Positions 1-8,668 of a DNA stretch of 64,000 nt are shown in pieces; the first letter of the stretch is position 1; every line of letters begins with the position of its first letter. A program made the position numbers and the translations under genes. The stretch comes from Fuerstiella sp. (lineage in GTDB: Bacteria > Planctomycetota > Planctomycetia > Planctomycetales > Planctomycetaceae). Below the pieces are notes generated by a model. The model saw only the letters and a list, made by a program, of their open reading frames with translations, did not search any database and was not told the DNA's origin. The stretch covers positions 1-64,000 of the forward strand of contig JAQWLN010000081.1 in the NCBI GenBank assembly GCA_029247265.1, read 5' to 3'.

Positions 1-2
1 GC

Positions 3-833
3 TACATCGTGACCAATTTTCACGTCGTGCGAGACTCTTTGCGGGCGGGAAAAGACGCGACTCTGGAAGTACAGTTTCCTGACGACGTCGTGGTGGAAGC
101 AGAGGTGATTGGTGGTGTTTTCGAACACGATCTTGCTGTGCTGAAGATCCTGCCGGCAGGTCTGGAACTGCACCCAATACTGGTGGGTACGTCACAAGAT
201 CTTGAGGTTGGTCAGAACGCACTGGCTATCGGAAATCCGTTTGGCTTCAGTCAGACACTATCGACCGGTGTGATTGGCGGACTCAATCGAACGGTCAGCA
301 GTGCGGAACCCGGCCAGTATCTGACCGGTCTGATTCAAACAGACGCGGCCATCAATCCGGGGAATTCGGGGGGACCGCTGCTGGACAGTTCCGGCCGCCT
401 GATCGGCGTCAATACGGCCATTATCAGCCCGACTGGAAGTTACGCGGGTCTTGGGTTTGCCGTTCCCGTGGACACCGTCGTCGCTTCTGTGAATCGAGTG
501 CTGGATGAGGCCAGCGGAAAACAGACTGCAGACAGTTTTGGTGCCTCTGTGTTCAGTCGCGAAGCGTTGCTCCAGGCAGGTTATCGGGCAGAGTGGGTGA
601 ACAGAGGTCTTGTCGTCAGCACTGTGAATCCGAATTCTGCAGCCGCGGACGCAGGGCTGCGGAGCGGTGACCAGATCACGAGTATCGACGGAGTCCGTCT
701 TGGGGATGTCAGTGAACTTCGTAAGGCGATTCAGTCGCGTGAACCGGGTGATGTCGTGGAACTCACGATCCTGCGTGGCAACCGAGAGGGCACGATATCC
801 GTTACTCTGCGAGCACGAAAACTGTTTTTCTGA
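3..833 (+). CDS. HtrA/DegP-type serine protease with PDZ domain (5' truncated)
   Basis: Extracytoplasmic S1C protease that would degrade or refold misfolded envelope proteins. The gene is cut by the window edge: codons are already open at base 3, giving at least 276 aa. All three catalytic residues are visible: His in TNFHVV, Asp in EHDLAVLKI and Ser in NPGNSGGPL. A PDZ domain follows, with motifs NSAAADAGLRSGDQI and SIDGVRL. Any signal peptide or membrane anchor lies outside the window. This protein appears active, unlike the triad-less homologue at 22.1-24.1 kb. Family assignment is firm; the exact DegP/DegQ/DegS type cannot be told from this part. Confidence 0.93.
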   Translation, partial: YIVTNFHVVRDSLRAGKDATLEVQFPDDVVVEAEVIGGVFEHDLAVLKILPAGLELHPILVGTSQDLEVGQNALAIGNPFGFSQTLSTGVIGGLNRTVSSAEPGQYLTGLIQTDAAINPGNSGGPLLDSSGRLIGVNTAIISPTGSYAGLGFAVPVDTVVASVNRVLDEASGKQTADSFGASVFSREALLQAGYRAEWVNRGLVVSTVNPNSAAADAGLRSGDQITSIDGVRLGDVSELRKAIQSREPGDVVELTILRGNREGTISVTLRARKLFF

Positions 834-1028
834 GCTTGGCGGACAGCTGATCCACGCTTGATCCGTAACGAACGCACCTGTTGTCGGGGTAATACCAGTT
901 GAATTGGTCAGAGCGACCGGGTTGAGAGGGAATTCCAGGCAACTTTGCCGCAAGAGCAGCGATTGAAAGAGCAGCTCTTGCTATTTTTGCTGAATCCCAG
1001 CCCTATCTGTCTGCTGAAGGCCCATGCC

Positions 1029-2567
1029 ATGTCCGCTTCATCGACGTCATCACTGGAGAAGCTACTGGCCTCCGACCAGGTTCCCAGTTTGCCGGAAGTC
1101 GCAGTTCGCATCATAGAAATCGCTCAACAGGAGGATCCTGACACTCTTGAGTTGATCAGGACGGTCCGTACCGACCCGGCGATCGCTGGTCGTGTTCTGA
1201 AGTTTGCCAACTCGGCATTGTTCGGTCTGCGAACACGACCGTCGTCGATTGAAGCGGCGATTCCCATGCTGGGCACAACGCTGGTGCGCACGCTGGTTCT
1301 TGGTTTTTCTCTGGCCGAACAGTCCAGTCCATCTTCATCGTTGAAACCGTGGTTCCGCCAGTTATGGAAGGAAACATTATTCCAGTCGTCGGCGGCGGAG
1401 TATCTCGGTGAACAGATCAGCACAGCGGATGCCCCAACATGGTTTCTGGGCGGATTACTGCAGGACGTTGGCCAGCTGGCCATGTTGAACGTATTTGAAG
1501 ACGAGTATGTCAGCAACGTGCTGGACACAGATTCGTCTGCGTCTCGCGTTGGACGCGAAATGAATCATTTTGGGTTTTCGCACGTTGACGTCAGTGCTGC
1601 TTTGTGTCGTCGCTGGAACCTCGAGGGTTCTCTCGCCGATGCCATTGCCGGACACCACCTGCTGATTCCTGATTCCGAAATGGACAGCTCTGATCTTCGG
1701 ATTGGTCTGGCGGCCGCAGCATGTTGCTCAGAGTACATGGAGGCCGTCACTGATCGGCTTTCCGTTGCGAGAACGGACGTTGAACGTTTTCTGATTGAGG
1801 CGTTCAAGGTTCTTCCGTGCGACATTTATCAGGTGTTGGCCGAAATCGATGTTCGTGCACTGGAACTTGCCGGTTGCTTTTCTCTGGACGTCGGGAAGCT
1901 TCCGTCTCGCGAACGGATTCTGGCCAGAGCCCAGTCAGTACTCTGTCACATTTCCATGAACGGAAATCTGGAGACGGTCGTCGGGCGAACGGCTGCAGCT
2001 GCAACCTCAGCTGCGGAGACTTCTCATGCAGATGAAGACGAGTATCTGGACCGAAACGAATGGCAGGCATGGCTCGACGAGCAGGCGGATGTGTACAACG
2101 CAAAGTACTTTGAAAGCGCGTTGCCGATTGAGCTGAGCAAAGCGCACTCACAGAACCAGTCTGTGGCGCTGTTGATGATCGAATTGCCGGTGGACGCGGA
2201 AGGTGGCCGCCCTGCCCCGGAAAAATCAGCCGAGTTGGTGAAAGCGGCCGTGCGACCCACAGATCATGTTGTGCGATATGACGAATCGTCGTTTCTGGTG
2301 ATTCTGCCCAGTCTGAATGCCGACCTGTTGCACCGCATTGCCGTACGAATTCAGGATGATCTGTCTGAGTACATCGATGTTGCGTCTGACGACGTCGCTG
2401 CGCCCTGTATCGGTGGTGTCGTTGCTGTGCCGGTCGCCCGAAAGGCGTCCACTCCGGATACTGTATTGAATGCGTTAAAGGCAACCACAGTTGAGGCGCA
2501 CACTGCCAGTCAAAGAGTGGCTTTTCAGGCTGTTGTCGGCAGAAAAGTGCGGCCACTGGTCCCGTAA
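1029..2567 (+). CDS. HDOD-domain signalling protein with degenerate GGDEF-like C-terminus
   Basis: 512 aa. The first about 215 residues are an HDOD domain, starting around VPSLPEVAVRIIEIAQ and including DPAIAGRVLKFANSA, SIEAAIPMLG and a late GHH. HDOD proteins are HD-fold proteins without the metal-binding HD pair and act as signalling scaffolds. The last about 160 residues look like a diguanylate-cyclase fold, but the signature loop reads RYDESSF where GGDEF is expected, so no cyclic-di-GMP synthesis is likely. An in-frame start exists 84 bases upstream; ATG 1029 is preferred because AAGG lies 9 bases before it and the upstream 28 residues look unlike a domain. It is probably cytoplasmic. 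The function is inferred only at the level of signalling. Confidence 0.85.
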   Translation: MSASSTSSLEKLLASDQVPSLPEVAVRIIEIAQQEDPDTLELIRTVRTDPAIAGRVLKFANSALFGLRTRPSSIEAAIPMLGTTLVRTLVLGFSLAEQSSPSSSLKPWFRQLWKETLFQSSAAEYLGEQISTADAPTWFLGGLLQDVGQLAMLNVFEDEYVSNVLDTDSSASRVGREMNHFGFSHVDVSAALCRRWNLEGSLADAIAGHHLLIPDSEMDSSDLRIGLAAAACCSEYMEAVTDRLSVARTDVERFLIEAFKVLPCDIYQVLAEIDVRALELAGCFSLDVGKLPSRERILARAQSVLCHISMNGNLETVVGRTAAAATSAAETSHADEDEYLDRNEWQAWLDEQADVYNAKYFESALPIELSKAHSQNQSVALLMIELPVDAEGGRPAPEKSAELVKAAVRPTDHVVRYDESSFLVILPSLNADLLHRIAVRIQDDLSEYIDVASDDVAAPCIGGVVAVPVARKASTPDTVLNALKATTVEAHTASQRVAFQAVVGRKVRPLVP

Positions 2568-2810
2568 CCGGGTACGCAGCTGATCGATCTTTCAGAACTG
2601 CCTGCGGGACATGACCGCAACTAACGAACTGGGTCGGCCGTCAGTGCTTTTGGGCTCGTGTGTGAATTCGGAGCTTTTGTTCTGCCATAATCCTGGCGCA
2701 GTCGATACATTCTTTGAACAGCGGAACTTCAGATTGCCCGGCCGGTCTCAGCAGAAAACGCACATCTGAGACTGGTGTTTCGTCTGCCGATTTCGCGAAG
2801 GACATCTCTG

Positions 2811-4073
2811 ATGTTGTTTCGGCCCCACGGCAGACTTGTTGTCGCACTATGCCTCTGGGCAAATCTACTTGTGACATTGCAGACAGCTGAAGGGCAGGAT
2901 TCCTCAGATCTGTCGCAGCAGCATACAGCGGCCCATCAAGCCCGTGACCCTGTGGAACTTCGTCCGCGCAGCAACGAGGAATACGTTGGTCGGAGCGTGA
3001 GAACTACCGTTGCTCAGCGTTTTGAAATGTACGATCCGCATTCAAAGGAGGCGTTGGCGGATCTGAAGGCGATGGGCTTTACACAGGTGATTCTGGACTG
3101 GCCCAATCTTCACAATGCTGCCAGTGATGTTGGCCTGGATGTGGTTCTGGCCAACTGGTGGACACAGGATACGAAACCGGAAGAGATCAAAGAGGGACTT
3201 GAGCTCGCTCGAAAAGTGTCTCCGCAGTCACTTATCGGATTCAGTATCATGGACGAACCCGGACGCAACGCCCCCGAGACTCCCTTTGGCTATTACATTG
3301 ACCTTTACGAGCAGCTGAAACCGAAGTTCGCAGAAGAGCTGCCCGGAACACGCCTTGAAATCTCGCACTGGGGACCCATGGCGAGTTGGGATTCGCGCTA
3401 CTACGACTACTTTTCATTCCTCTACGAAGCCGATGACGTCATGCGGATTATGCCCTACCCCGATCTGCACGAAGCACCACTCGACGATGTGTTTTTCATG
3501 ATTCAACGCAGCCGTAAACTGATGAAGATCGCTGAACGTGAGCTGCCACTGGTTGTGATTCTGCAGACCTAGCTGCTGCCGCCGGACGGCGAGTTGCCAG
3601 AAATTGCTGAACTGCGCGTGATGGCATGGCAGGCCATGCTGTCCGGCGCCGAAACCGTCTCGTTCTTTGAATACAAACCGGATGTATGGAACAAGACACC
3701 GGGATTCCTCGAGCAGTTTCGGGAACTGATGATAGAGATCACCGCTTTCAGCAGGTGCTATCGCAGCCATTGCGTCCGGACCGAGATGCGTGAAGATGGT
3801 GTACTGAGCTCAATTCTCACATCACCGGCCGGTATGGTCACTCGAGTCGAGGTCAATACGCGAAGATATTCTGTCGGTGAATTGAAGGCTCTCGAAATTC
3901 GAAAAACCGAATTACGTTCTCCACAGAATCGCTTGCACAAACTGGCTTCACGACACGTCGTTCGCTGTCCGGTCGCCGCTGCAAAGAGACATGACCGTTG
4001 CGTCGATCGCAGCTTGCGCCGCCTTTGGCTGCGACGCCGGTCGTCTTCGAGGTACTTCTGCCGCAGCCGCTGA
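2811..4073 (+). pseudogene. Secreted TIM-barrel (glycoside-hydrolase-like) protein, interrupted by in-frame TAG
   Basis: ATG 2811 follows AAGGA and begins a signal peptide (hydrophobic VVALCLWANLLVTLQTAEG). The product has the look of a glycoside-hydrolase-type TIM barrel: MGFTQVILDWPNL, GFSIMDEPG with a possible acid residue, ISHWGPM and FFEYKPD. Reading is stopped by TAG at 3570-3572 but continues in the same frame as sensible protein (MAWQAMLSGAETVSFFEYKPD). The context QT-stop-LLP suggests a Trp codon TGG changed to TAG. After about codon 3900 the reading becomes Arg-rich and unlike a domain, so the true C-terminus may be further damaged. The protein family is not identified. It may be a pseudogene, a sequencing error or, less likely, a readthrough gene. 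Confidence 0.6.
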
Positions 4074-4176
4074 CGAAATACACTAATCCTCGGCGGTACG
4101 AGTACCTCCCGGTGCGAATGAACAGAGATGTGCTCCCCGTCCAGTGGCGGGGGAAAGCAGGTTGCAGCGTCTGGAA

Positions 4177-4410
4177 CTATTTCCTGATTTGTCCAAGCCC
4201 CGTGAGAAACACAATCGCACCCACCGTGGCTGTTACTATTTCGCCGATAAGTCCGGTTGCCTGCAGTCCCAGAAAAGCAAACAGAATCCATCCGACGAAT
4301 GCTCCTACGATGCCCACGAGGACATTTCCGAAGACTCCAAAACCGGAACCTTTAGTAAATTTTTCGGCAAGCCACCCGGCGAAAGCGCCAATGATCAGGA
4401 ACCAAATCAT
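4177..4410 (-). CDS. GlsB/YeaQ/YmgE-family stress membrane protein
   Basis: Small 77-aa protein of the transglycosylase-associated (GlsB/YeaQ/YmgE) family. It is almost wholly hydrophobic, with three predicted membrane spans and the typical glycine-rich pattern: MIWFLIIGAFAGWLAEKF, GNVLVGIVGAFVGW and TVGAIVFL. Length fits the family (about 80 aa). The role is associated with general envelope stress; the biochemical function is unknown in the family. It lies downstream of putA on the same strand, with 144 bases between, so it is probably transcribed separately. Confidence 0.88.
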   Translation of the reverse strand: MIWFLIIGAFAGWLAEKFTKGSGFGVFGNVLVGIVGAFVGWILFAFLGLQATGLIGEIVTATVGAIVFLTGLGQIRK

Positions 4411-4554
4411 CGCATCACTTTCTGTGTTGTGAGAAGCGTTGACTGTTTGAATTGCTCTGAAGTTTTCGCGTCGTGCGCGAAACCGTAGCGAGGCTGAGAA
4501 ACACGGTCGCTACATAACGGCTGCGAGGCTCACAGGGCTTCGGTGAAACTGGTT

Positions 4555-7551
4555 CTATGCATCTTCGTCGGGCGAAGGAGCAAAGCCGCGACGCATTGTA
4601 TTCTCCGTCACGTTAACCGGCACCATAAACTGCAAAAGATAGTCGGGGCCCCCGGCTTTTGTACCAATGCCGCTCATACGGTAACCGCCAAATGGGTGCC
4701 GCTGCACCATCGCTCCCGTGATCTCTCGATTCAGGTACAGGTTGCCCACCTGAAACTCAGAACGAGCTCGTTTCAGAGTCGCCGGGCTGCGACTGTAGAC
4801 GCCACCTGTCAGGGCAAATCGCGTGTTGTTGGCGATATTGAACGCTTCGTCCAGGTTCTTGGCTTTCATGACGGCCAGCAGTGGCCCGAATAATTCTTCC
4901 TGCGCCACTTTTGATTCCGGGTCGACACCTGTGATGATGTGGGGGCCGACGAATGTGCCCTGTTTGGCAAGTTTCTTAACGTCCACCGCTAACGCCAGCT
5001 CTTCTCCGAATTCCGGGTCAACGGCCTTCGCAGCTTTCAGGATTCGTTTCCGAGTGTCATCGTCAATGACCGGGCCGACAGTCGTTGCGGGATCATCGGC
5101 AGCGCCCACATTCAGGCTCTTTGTTGCCTCAATCAGCCGCTTCACAAACGAATCGTACGCTGCCTCCAGAACGATCACCCGGGAACACGCCGAACATTTC
5201 TGTCCGGCGTAGCCAAATGCGCTGTGGATGACTCCAAGGACAGCTTCATCCAGGTCTGCGTCGTCGTCGACGATAATGGCGTTCTTGCCACCCATTTCCG
5301 CGATGACGTGACGAACGCTGGATTGGCGTTGATCGGTGTCGGATGCGACACGATTTATTTCCAGACCGACCTCCTGTGAGCCGGTGAAACACACGAGGTC
5401 AACGTCCGGACTGCCCACCAGTTCCGGGCCAACGTCTTCACCGATACCCGGCAGGAAATTGACAACGCCATCCGGAACACCGGCGTTGCGAACAATCTCC
5501 ATGAACTTGGCACCAACGACAGACGATTGCTCGGCAGGCTTCATCACGACGGTGTTTCCAGCCACGATGGCGGCTGCAGTCATACCCGTGAGAATTGCCA
5601 ATGGGAAATTCCACGGAGAAATGACGGCGGCGACTCCACGCGGCCGGTAGCTGTAACTGTTTTCTTCACCCTTGAAGTCGCACTGTTGAGGGGCATCCAG
5701 CCGCCGCATTTCATGAGCGTAGTACATGCAGAAGTCGATGGCTTCGGCCACGTCGGCGTCCGCTTCGTGCCAGGGCTTGCCGACTTCGAAACAGATCCAC
5801 GCAGACATTTCGAACCGTCGCTCTCGCATTTCTGCGGCAATCAATTCCAGATATTCACACCGGTTACTCGTTTCCATGGCCGCCCACTGCGGAAAGGCTC
5901 GCTGCGCGGCATCAACGGCATCTGCCGCCTGGTCTGCTGTCGCCGATGCCACATGTCCAACAACTTCTGCAGTGTCTGATGGATTCCTCGAGCTCAGCGT
6001 ACTACGGCTTTCACTGGATTTGCCATCGATGACCAGAGGGTAAGTCTGGCCGAATTCGCTGCGTGCATCGTCCAGAGCCTGCTGCATGGCGACTCGGTTG
6101 TCTTCAATGCTGAAGTCGGTGAGCGGCTCATTGGTGAAGCCTTCGACTTCTTCATTTTCAATCGGAGGTTCTGCGACAGCGTGATCGGATGGTTTCATGA
6201 GAAGTTTCTCCACGGCGACGTGTTCTGTGAAGCTCTGTCGAATGAAGGAATCGTTGGACGTGTTTTCCAGCAGGCGGCGAACAAGGTACGCCATTCCGGG
6301 GATCAATTCGCCAAACGGTGTGTAAATGCGAACGCGATGTCCACGTTCAGAAAACAGTTGAGCCTGGTCGTCACCCATGCCATACAGCATTTGAATCTCA
6401 TAGGCTCGATTGGGCACTTTGTATTCTTCAGCCCACGCCAGTCCGTGAGACAGACTTCGCAGATTGTGGCTGGCCAAAGCAGGCCTCAGCCATTCGTGGT
6501 TTTTCATCAGGAACCGGCACTGCAGTTCGAAGCTGTCGTCCGACTGCCACTTGCGGCCGAACACCGGGGACGGCCAGTTGCGGTATTCGGCACGTATGGT
6601 TTCGTAGTCCCAGTACGCTCCCTTGACCAGCCTGACGGTGATCGGAGTACCCCGCTTTTTTGTCCACTTGAGCAGTCGTTTCAGATCGTCTTCTGCGCTG
6701 TGAAGATAAGCCTGTACGACGATGCCGGCGTCGGCATACTCCCGGAACTCTTCTTCCATCAGCACCTGTTCGAAAATGTCGAACGTCAGCTGCCGATAGT
6801 CGTGCTGTTCCATATCGAAGTGAACGTGCGCATGGTGCTCCTGTGCTGTTCTTAGTATCGGCCGCAGCCGCTGCAGTACCCGTTCGCGACTTCCCACCGG
6901 ATCAATCGACGAAAACTGACTGTCCAGTGCGGAAAGCTTGATCGATACGTTCAGCCGAGGAAGTGCTCCGGCGTGGTCATTATCCAACACGTCAACTTCA
7001 GACCAGCTGTCAACCTTTTCCGACATCCCTTCAATCAGGCTGATATACGCCTGCTGGTACTGATCGGCCTCGACGTCACTGATGATGGCTTCGCCCAGTA
7101 AATCCAGCGTAAACGCGAATCCGTTTTGCCGCAACTGCCGCACCGATCTCAGGACTTCCGGGACGTTTTCGCCAGCGATAAATCGCCGAGCCATTCGAGC
7201 GGCATTTGTCCGAGCGTTAAATGCAAGTGCCCGGCTGAGTATGCTGTTGTTGGTGGACAGATCCAGTCCGATTCGAGCGGCCCACGGAAGATGTTGTTTG
7301 ACGTCTTCGAAATACTCTTCCAGGTGTCTGGCAATGGACGTGTGGTCCCGCAGCATGGGCAGCACATCGACAAAGCGAAACATCTGTACTTTGACGGCCT
7401 CGTCTTCCATCGCCCAGTTCATCAGGCGATCTTCCCACCATCGTCCGTTGAAGATGGAAGGTGAGCGATTATCTAACCGCCCAAACAACTCTTCCCCGAT
7501 TTCTCGTGTTCGCTGCTCAACCCGATCTTCAATACGAACACGTTTGGCCAT
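4555..7551 (-). CDS. putA: Bifunctional proline dehydrogenase / glutamate-semialdehyde dehydrogenase (PutA)
   Basis: 998 aa. It oxidises proline to pyrroline-5-carboxylate (FAD, N-terminal half) and then to glutamate (NAD, C-terminal half). The proline dehydrogenase barrel spans roughly residues 130-450, with IKLSALD, RLVKGAYWDYE and YGMGD. The aldehyde dehydrogenase domain spans roughly 510-970, with SPWNFPLAI, the general base Glu in EMGGKNA, the catalytic Cys region GQKCSACSR and EELFGPLLAV. There is no ribbon-helix-helix DNA-binding domain, so this is not the self-repressing enterobacterial type. The frame is open 50 codons further upstream, but ATG 7551 (MAKRVRIEDR) is chosen because the extension is Arg/Pro-rich and not domain-like. 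ProA and GdhA nearby share the same metabolites. Confidence 0.95.
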   Translation of the reverse strand: MAKRVRIEDRVEQRTREIGEELFGRLDNRSPSIFNGRWWEDRLMNWAMEDEAVKVQMFRFVDVLPMLRDHTSIARHLEEYFEDVKQHLPWAARIGLDLSTNNSILSRALAFNARTNAARMARRFIAGENVPEVLRSVRQLRQNGFAFTLDLLGEAIISDVEADQYQQAYISLIEGMSEKVDSWSEVDVLDNDHAGALPRLNVSIKLSALDSQFSSIDPVGSRERVLQRLRPILRTAQEHHAHVHFDMEQHDYRQLTFDIFEQVLMEEEFREYADAGIVVQAYLHSAEDDLKRLLKWTKKRGTPITVRLVKGAYWDYETIRAEYRNWPSPVFGRKWQSDDSFELQCRFLMKNHEWLRPALASHNLRSLSHGLAWAEEYKVPNRAYEIQMLYGMGDDQAQLFSERGHRVRIYTPFGELIPGMAYLVRRLLENTSNDSFIRQSFTEHVAVEKLLMKPSDHAVAEPPIENEEVEGFTNEPLTDFSIEDNRVAMQQALDDARSEFGQTYPLVIDGKSSESRSTLSSRNPSDTAEVVGHVASATADQAADAVDAAQRAFPQWAAMETSNRCEYLELIAAEMRERRFEMSAWICFEVGKPWHEADADVAEAIDFCMYYAHEMRRLDAPQQCDFKGEENSYSYRPRGVAAVISPWNFPLAILTGMTAAAIVAGNTVVMKPAEQSSVVGAKFMEIVRNAGVPDGVVNFLPGIGEDVGPELVGSPDVDLVCFTGSQEVGLEINRVASDTDQRQSSVRHVIAEMGGKNAIIVDDDADLDEAVLGVIHSAFGYAGQKCSACSRVIVLEAAYDSFVKRLIEATKSLNVGAADDPATTVGPVIDDDTRKRILKAAKAVDPEFGEELALAVDVKKLAKQGTFVGPHIITGVDPESKVAQEELFGPLLAVMKAKNLDEAFNIANNTRFALTGGVYSRSPATLKRARSEFQVGNLYLNREITGAMVQRHPFGGYRMSGIGTKAGGPDYLLQFMVPVNVTENTMRRGFAPSPDEDA

Positions 7552-7916
7552 GGAATATATGGGATTCCGCTCTAAGGCGGCTTTTGGATGCTCAGGACGG
7601 ATTGAGAACGCGGACGGGATTATCGGTGGCAGATGGCACCGGATCAGACGTGAACGGCGGATTCTAGGAAGAATCGAGCATACGTGAAGTGGAGTGGCCA
7701 CGGATTGTCATCGAATAGATTCAAATGCAGCGTGGAGCCAACGATTTTCGAGCTGCGACTTCAAATCGTGTGGCCCTCCTCCGTCGCTTACCCGTAAGAT
7801 GTGGGGCCAAATGGGTGTCGTTCTTTAGCATGGTGACTGGAAAAAGAAGGAACAGCTGCCGGGCGTACGGTTAGAGCATGATCGCTGACCCGCGCCGTCA
7901 CCACACACCACCATAA
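7552..7916. other. Intergenic region between divergent putA and DUF2585 genes
   Basis: This 365-base gap must hold the promoters of two divergent genes. I see no convincing gene, no strong hairpin and no clear -35/-10 pair. The distal part near 7551-7701 is open in the putA frame but looks non-coding. Confidence 0.5.
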
Positions 7917-8519
7917 ATGGAATTCCCTATGGACGACGATTCCAGTGATTCGCCTCAGGATCCGGCAGTGGTGCAGACGATCGCCCTGACCGCAGGCGTT
8001 TTACTGGTCACAGCAGCGACACTGCATCTTCTTGGGCGAGTCTTCTGGTGTCAGTGTGGCAGTTGGGTGCCCTGGTCGTGGGATGTCTGGAGCCAGCACA
8101 GCTGCCAACACCTGATCGATTCCTACTTTTTCACTCACGTTCTGCATGGGGTGGTCCTTTATGGACTGCTGCATTGTATATGGAAGTCAGCGCCTCGGTC
8201 GAAGAGGTTTATGGTGGCCGTCCTGCTGGAGGCCGGATGGGAGCTTCTGGAGAACTGCTCCTTCATTATCGACCGCTATCGCGAGGCCACTATTTCTCTG
8301 GGTTACTATGGCGATTCAATATCGAATTCACTGTTCGACATCGGGGCCTGCGCACTGGGATTCATTCTGGTTGCCCACCTGAAGCTGTGGCAGTCCGTCA
8401 CGTTCTTTGTGGCTACGGAAGTGCTGCTGCTGTTGACCATTCGCGACTGCCTGACCCTGAATATCGTCATGATTGTATACCCTTTTGACGCGGTCAGGCA
8501 GTGGCAGGCGGCGTTTTGA
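7917..8519 (+). CDS. DUF2585 (UPF0314-like) membrane protein
   Basis: 200 aa membrane protein with about four hydrophobic segments. It matches the DUF2585 pattern: LLGRVFWCQCGSW near the first span, a SQHxxDSYxxTHVLHG motif rich in polar residues, WELLENCSFIIDRYR, and GYYGDSISNSLFDIGAC. The conserved His, Asp and Glu residues next to membrane spans suggest an enzyme or metal site, but the family has no known function. A second ATG lies four codons downstream (7929) and could be the real start, as neither has a strong ribosome-binding site. It converges with the DUF1552 gene. Confidence 0.8.
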   Translation: MEFPMDDDSSDSPQDPAVVQTIALTAGVLLVTAATLHLLGRVFWCQCGSWVPWSWDVWSQHSCQHLIDSYFFTHVLHGVVLYGLLHCIWKSAPRSKRFMVAVLLEAGWELLENCSFIIDRYREATISLGYYGDSISNSLFDIGACALGFILVAHLKLWQSVTFFVATEVLLLLTIRDCLTLNIVMIVYPFDAVRQWQAAF

Positions 8520-8591
8520 AACGCACCAGAAACACAACACCAGCCATGATTCCATAGTGTGACACGGAACTACGCTGTTTTGCGGTGTCGA

Positions 8592-8603
8592 GCAGACGTC
8601 TGC
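8592..8603. repeat. 12-bp perfect palindrome between convergent genes
   Basis: GCAGACGTCTGC is self-complementary and lies in the 149-base space between the convergent DUF2585 and DUF1552 genes. It has no loop and no T-run, so it is a weak candidate for a terminator or a protein-binding site. Confidence 0.3.
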
Positions 8604-8668
8604 ATTCAATACCGTCTGCCATTGCTGAAACCGGGATGTCGTGCGGGCCATTATTGACAGAGTGCTGA

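Noticed and set aside
258-953. 231-codon minus-strand ORF opposite the HtrA gene
   Set aside because: It is the antisense shadow of a clear protease gene, with Arg/Ser/Thr-rich, non-domain composition.
1804-2556. 250-codon minus-strand ORF opposite the HDOD gene
   Set aside because: Composition (His/Arg/Pro-rich) and complete overlap with a recognised gene mark it as a shadow.
2641-2877. 78-codon minus-strand ORF upstream of the TIM-barrel gene
   Set aside because: It overlaps the signal-peptide start of the plus-strand gene, lacks a good ribosome-binding site and has no recognisable domain.
2811-4073. Stop-codon recoding (pyrrolysine or amber suppression) of the TAG at 3570
   Set aside because: No tRNA, pylB-D genes or structural recoding element is visible and the context fits a simple TGG to TAG change.
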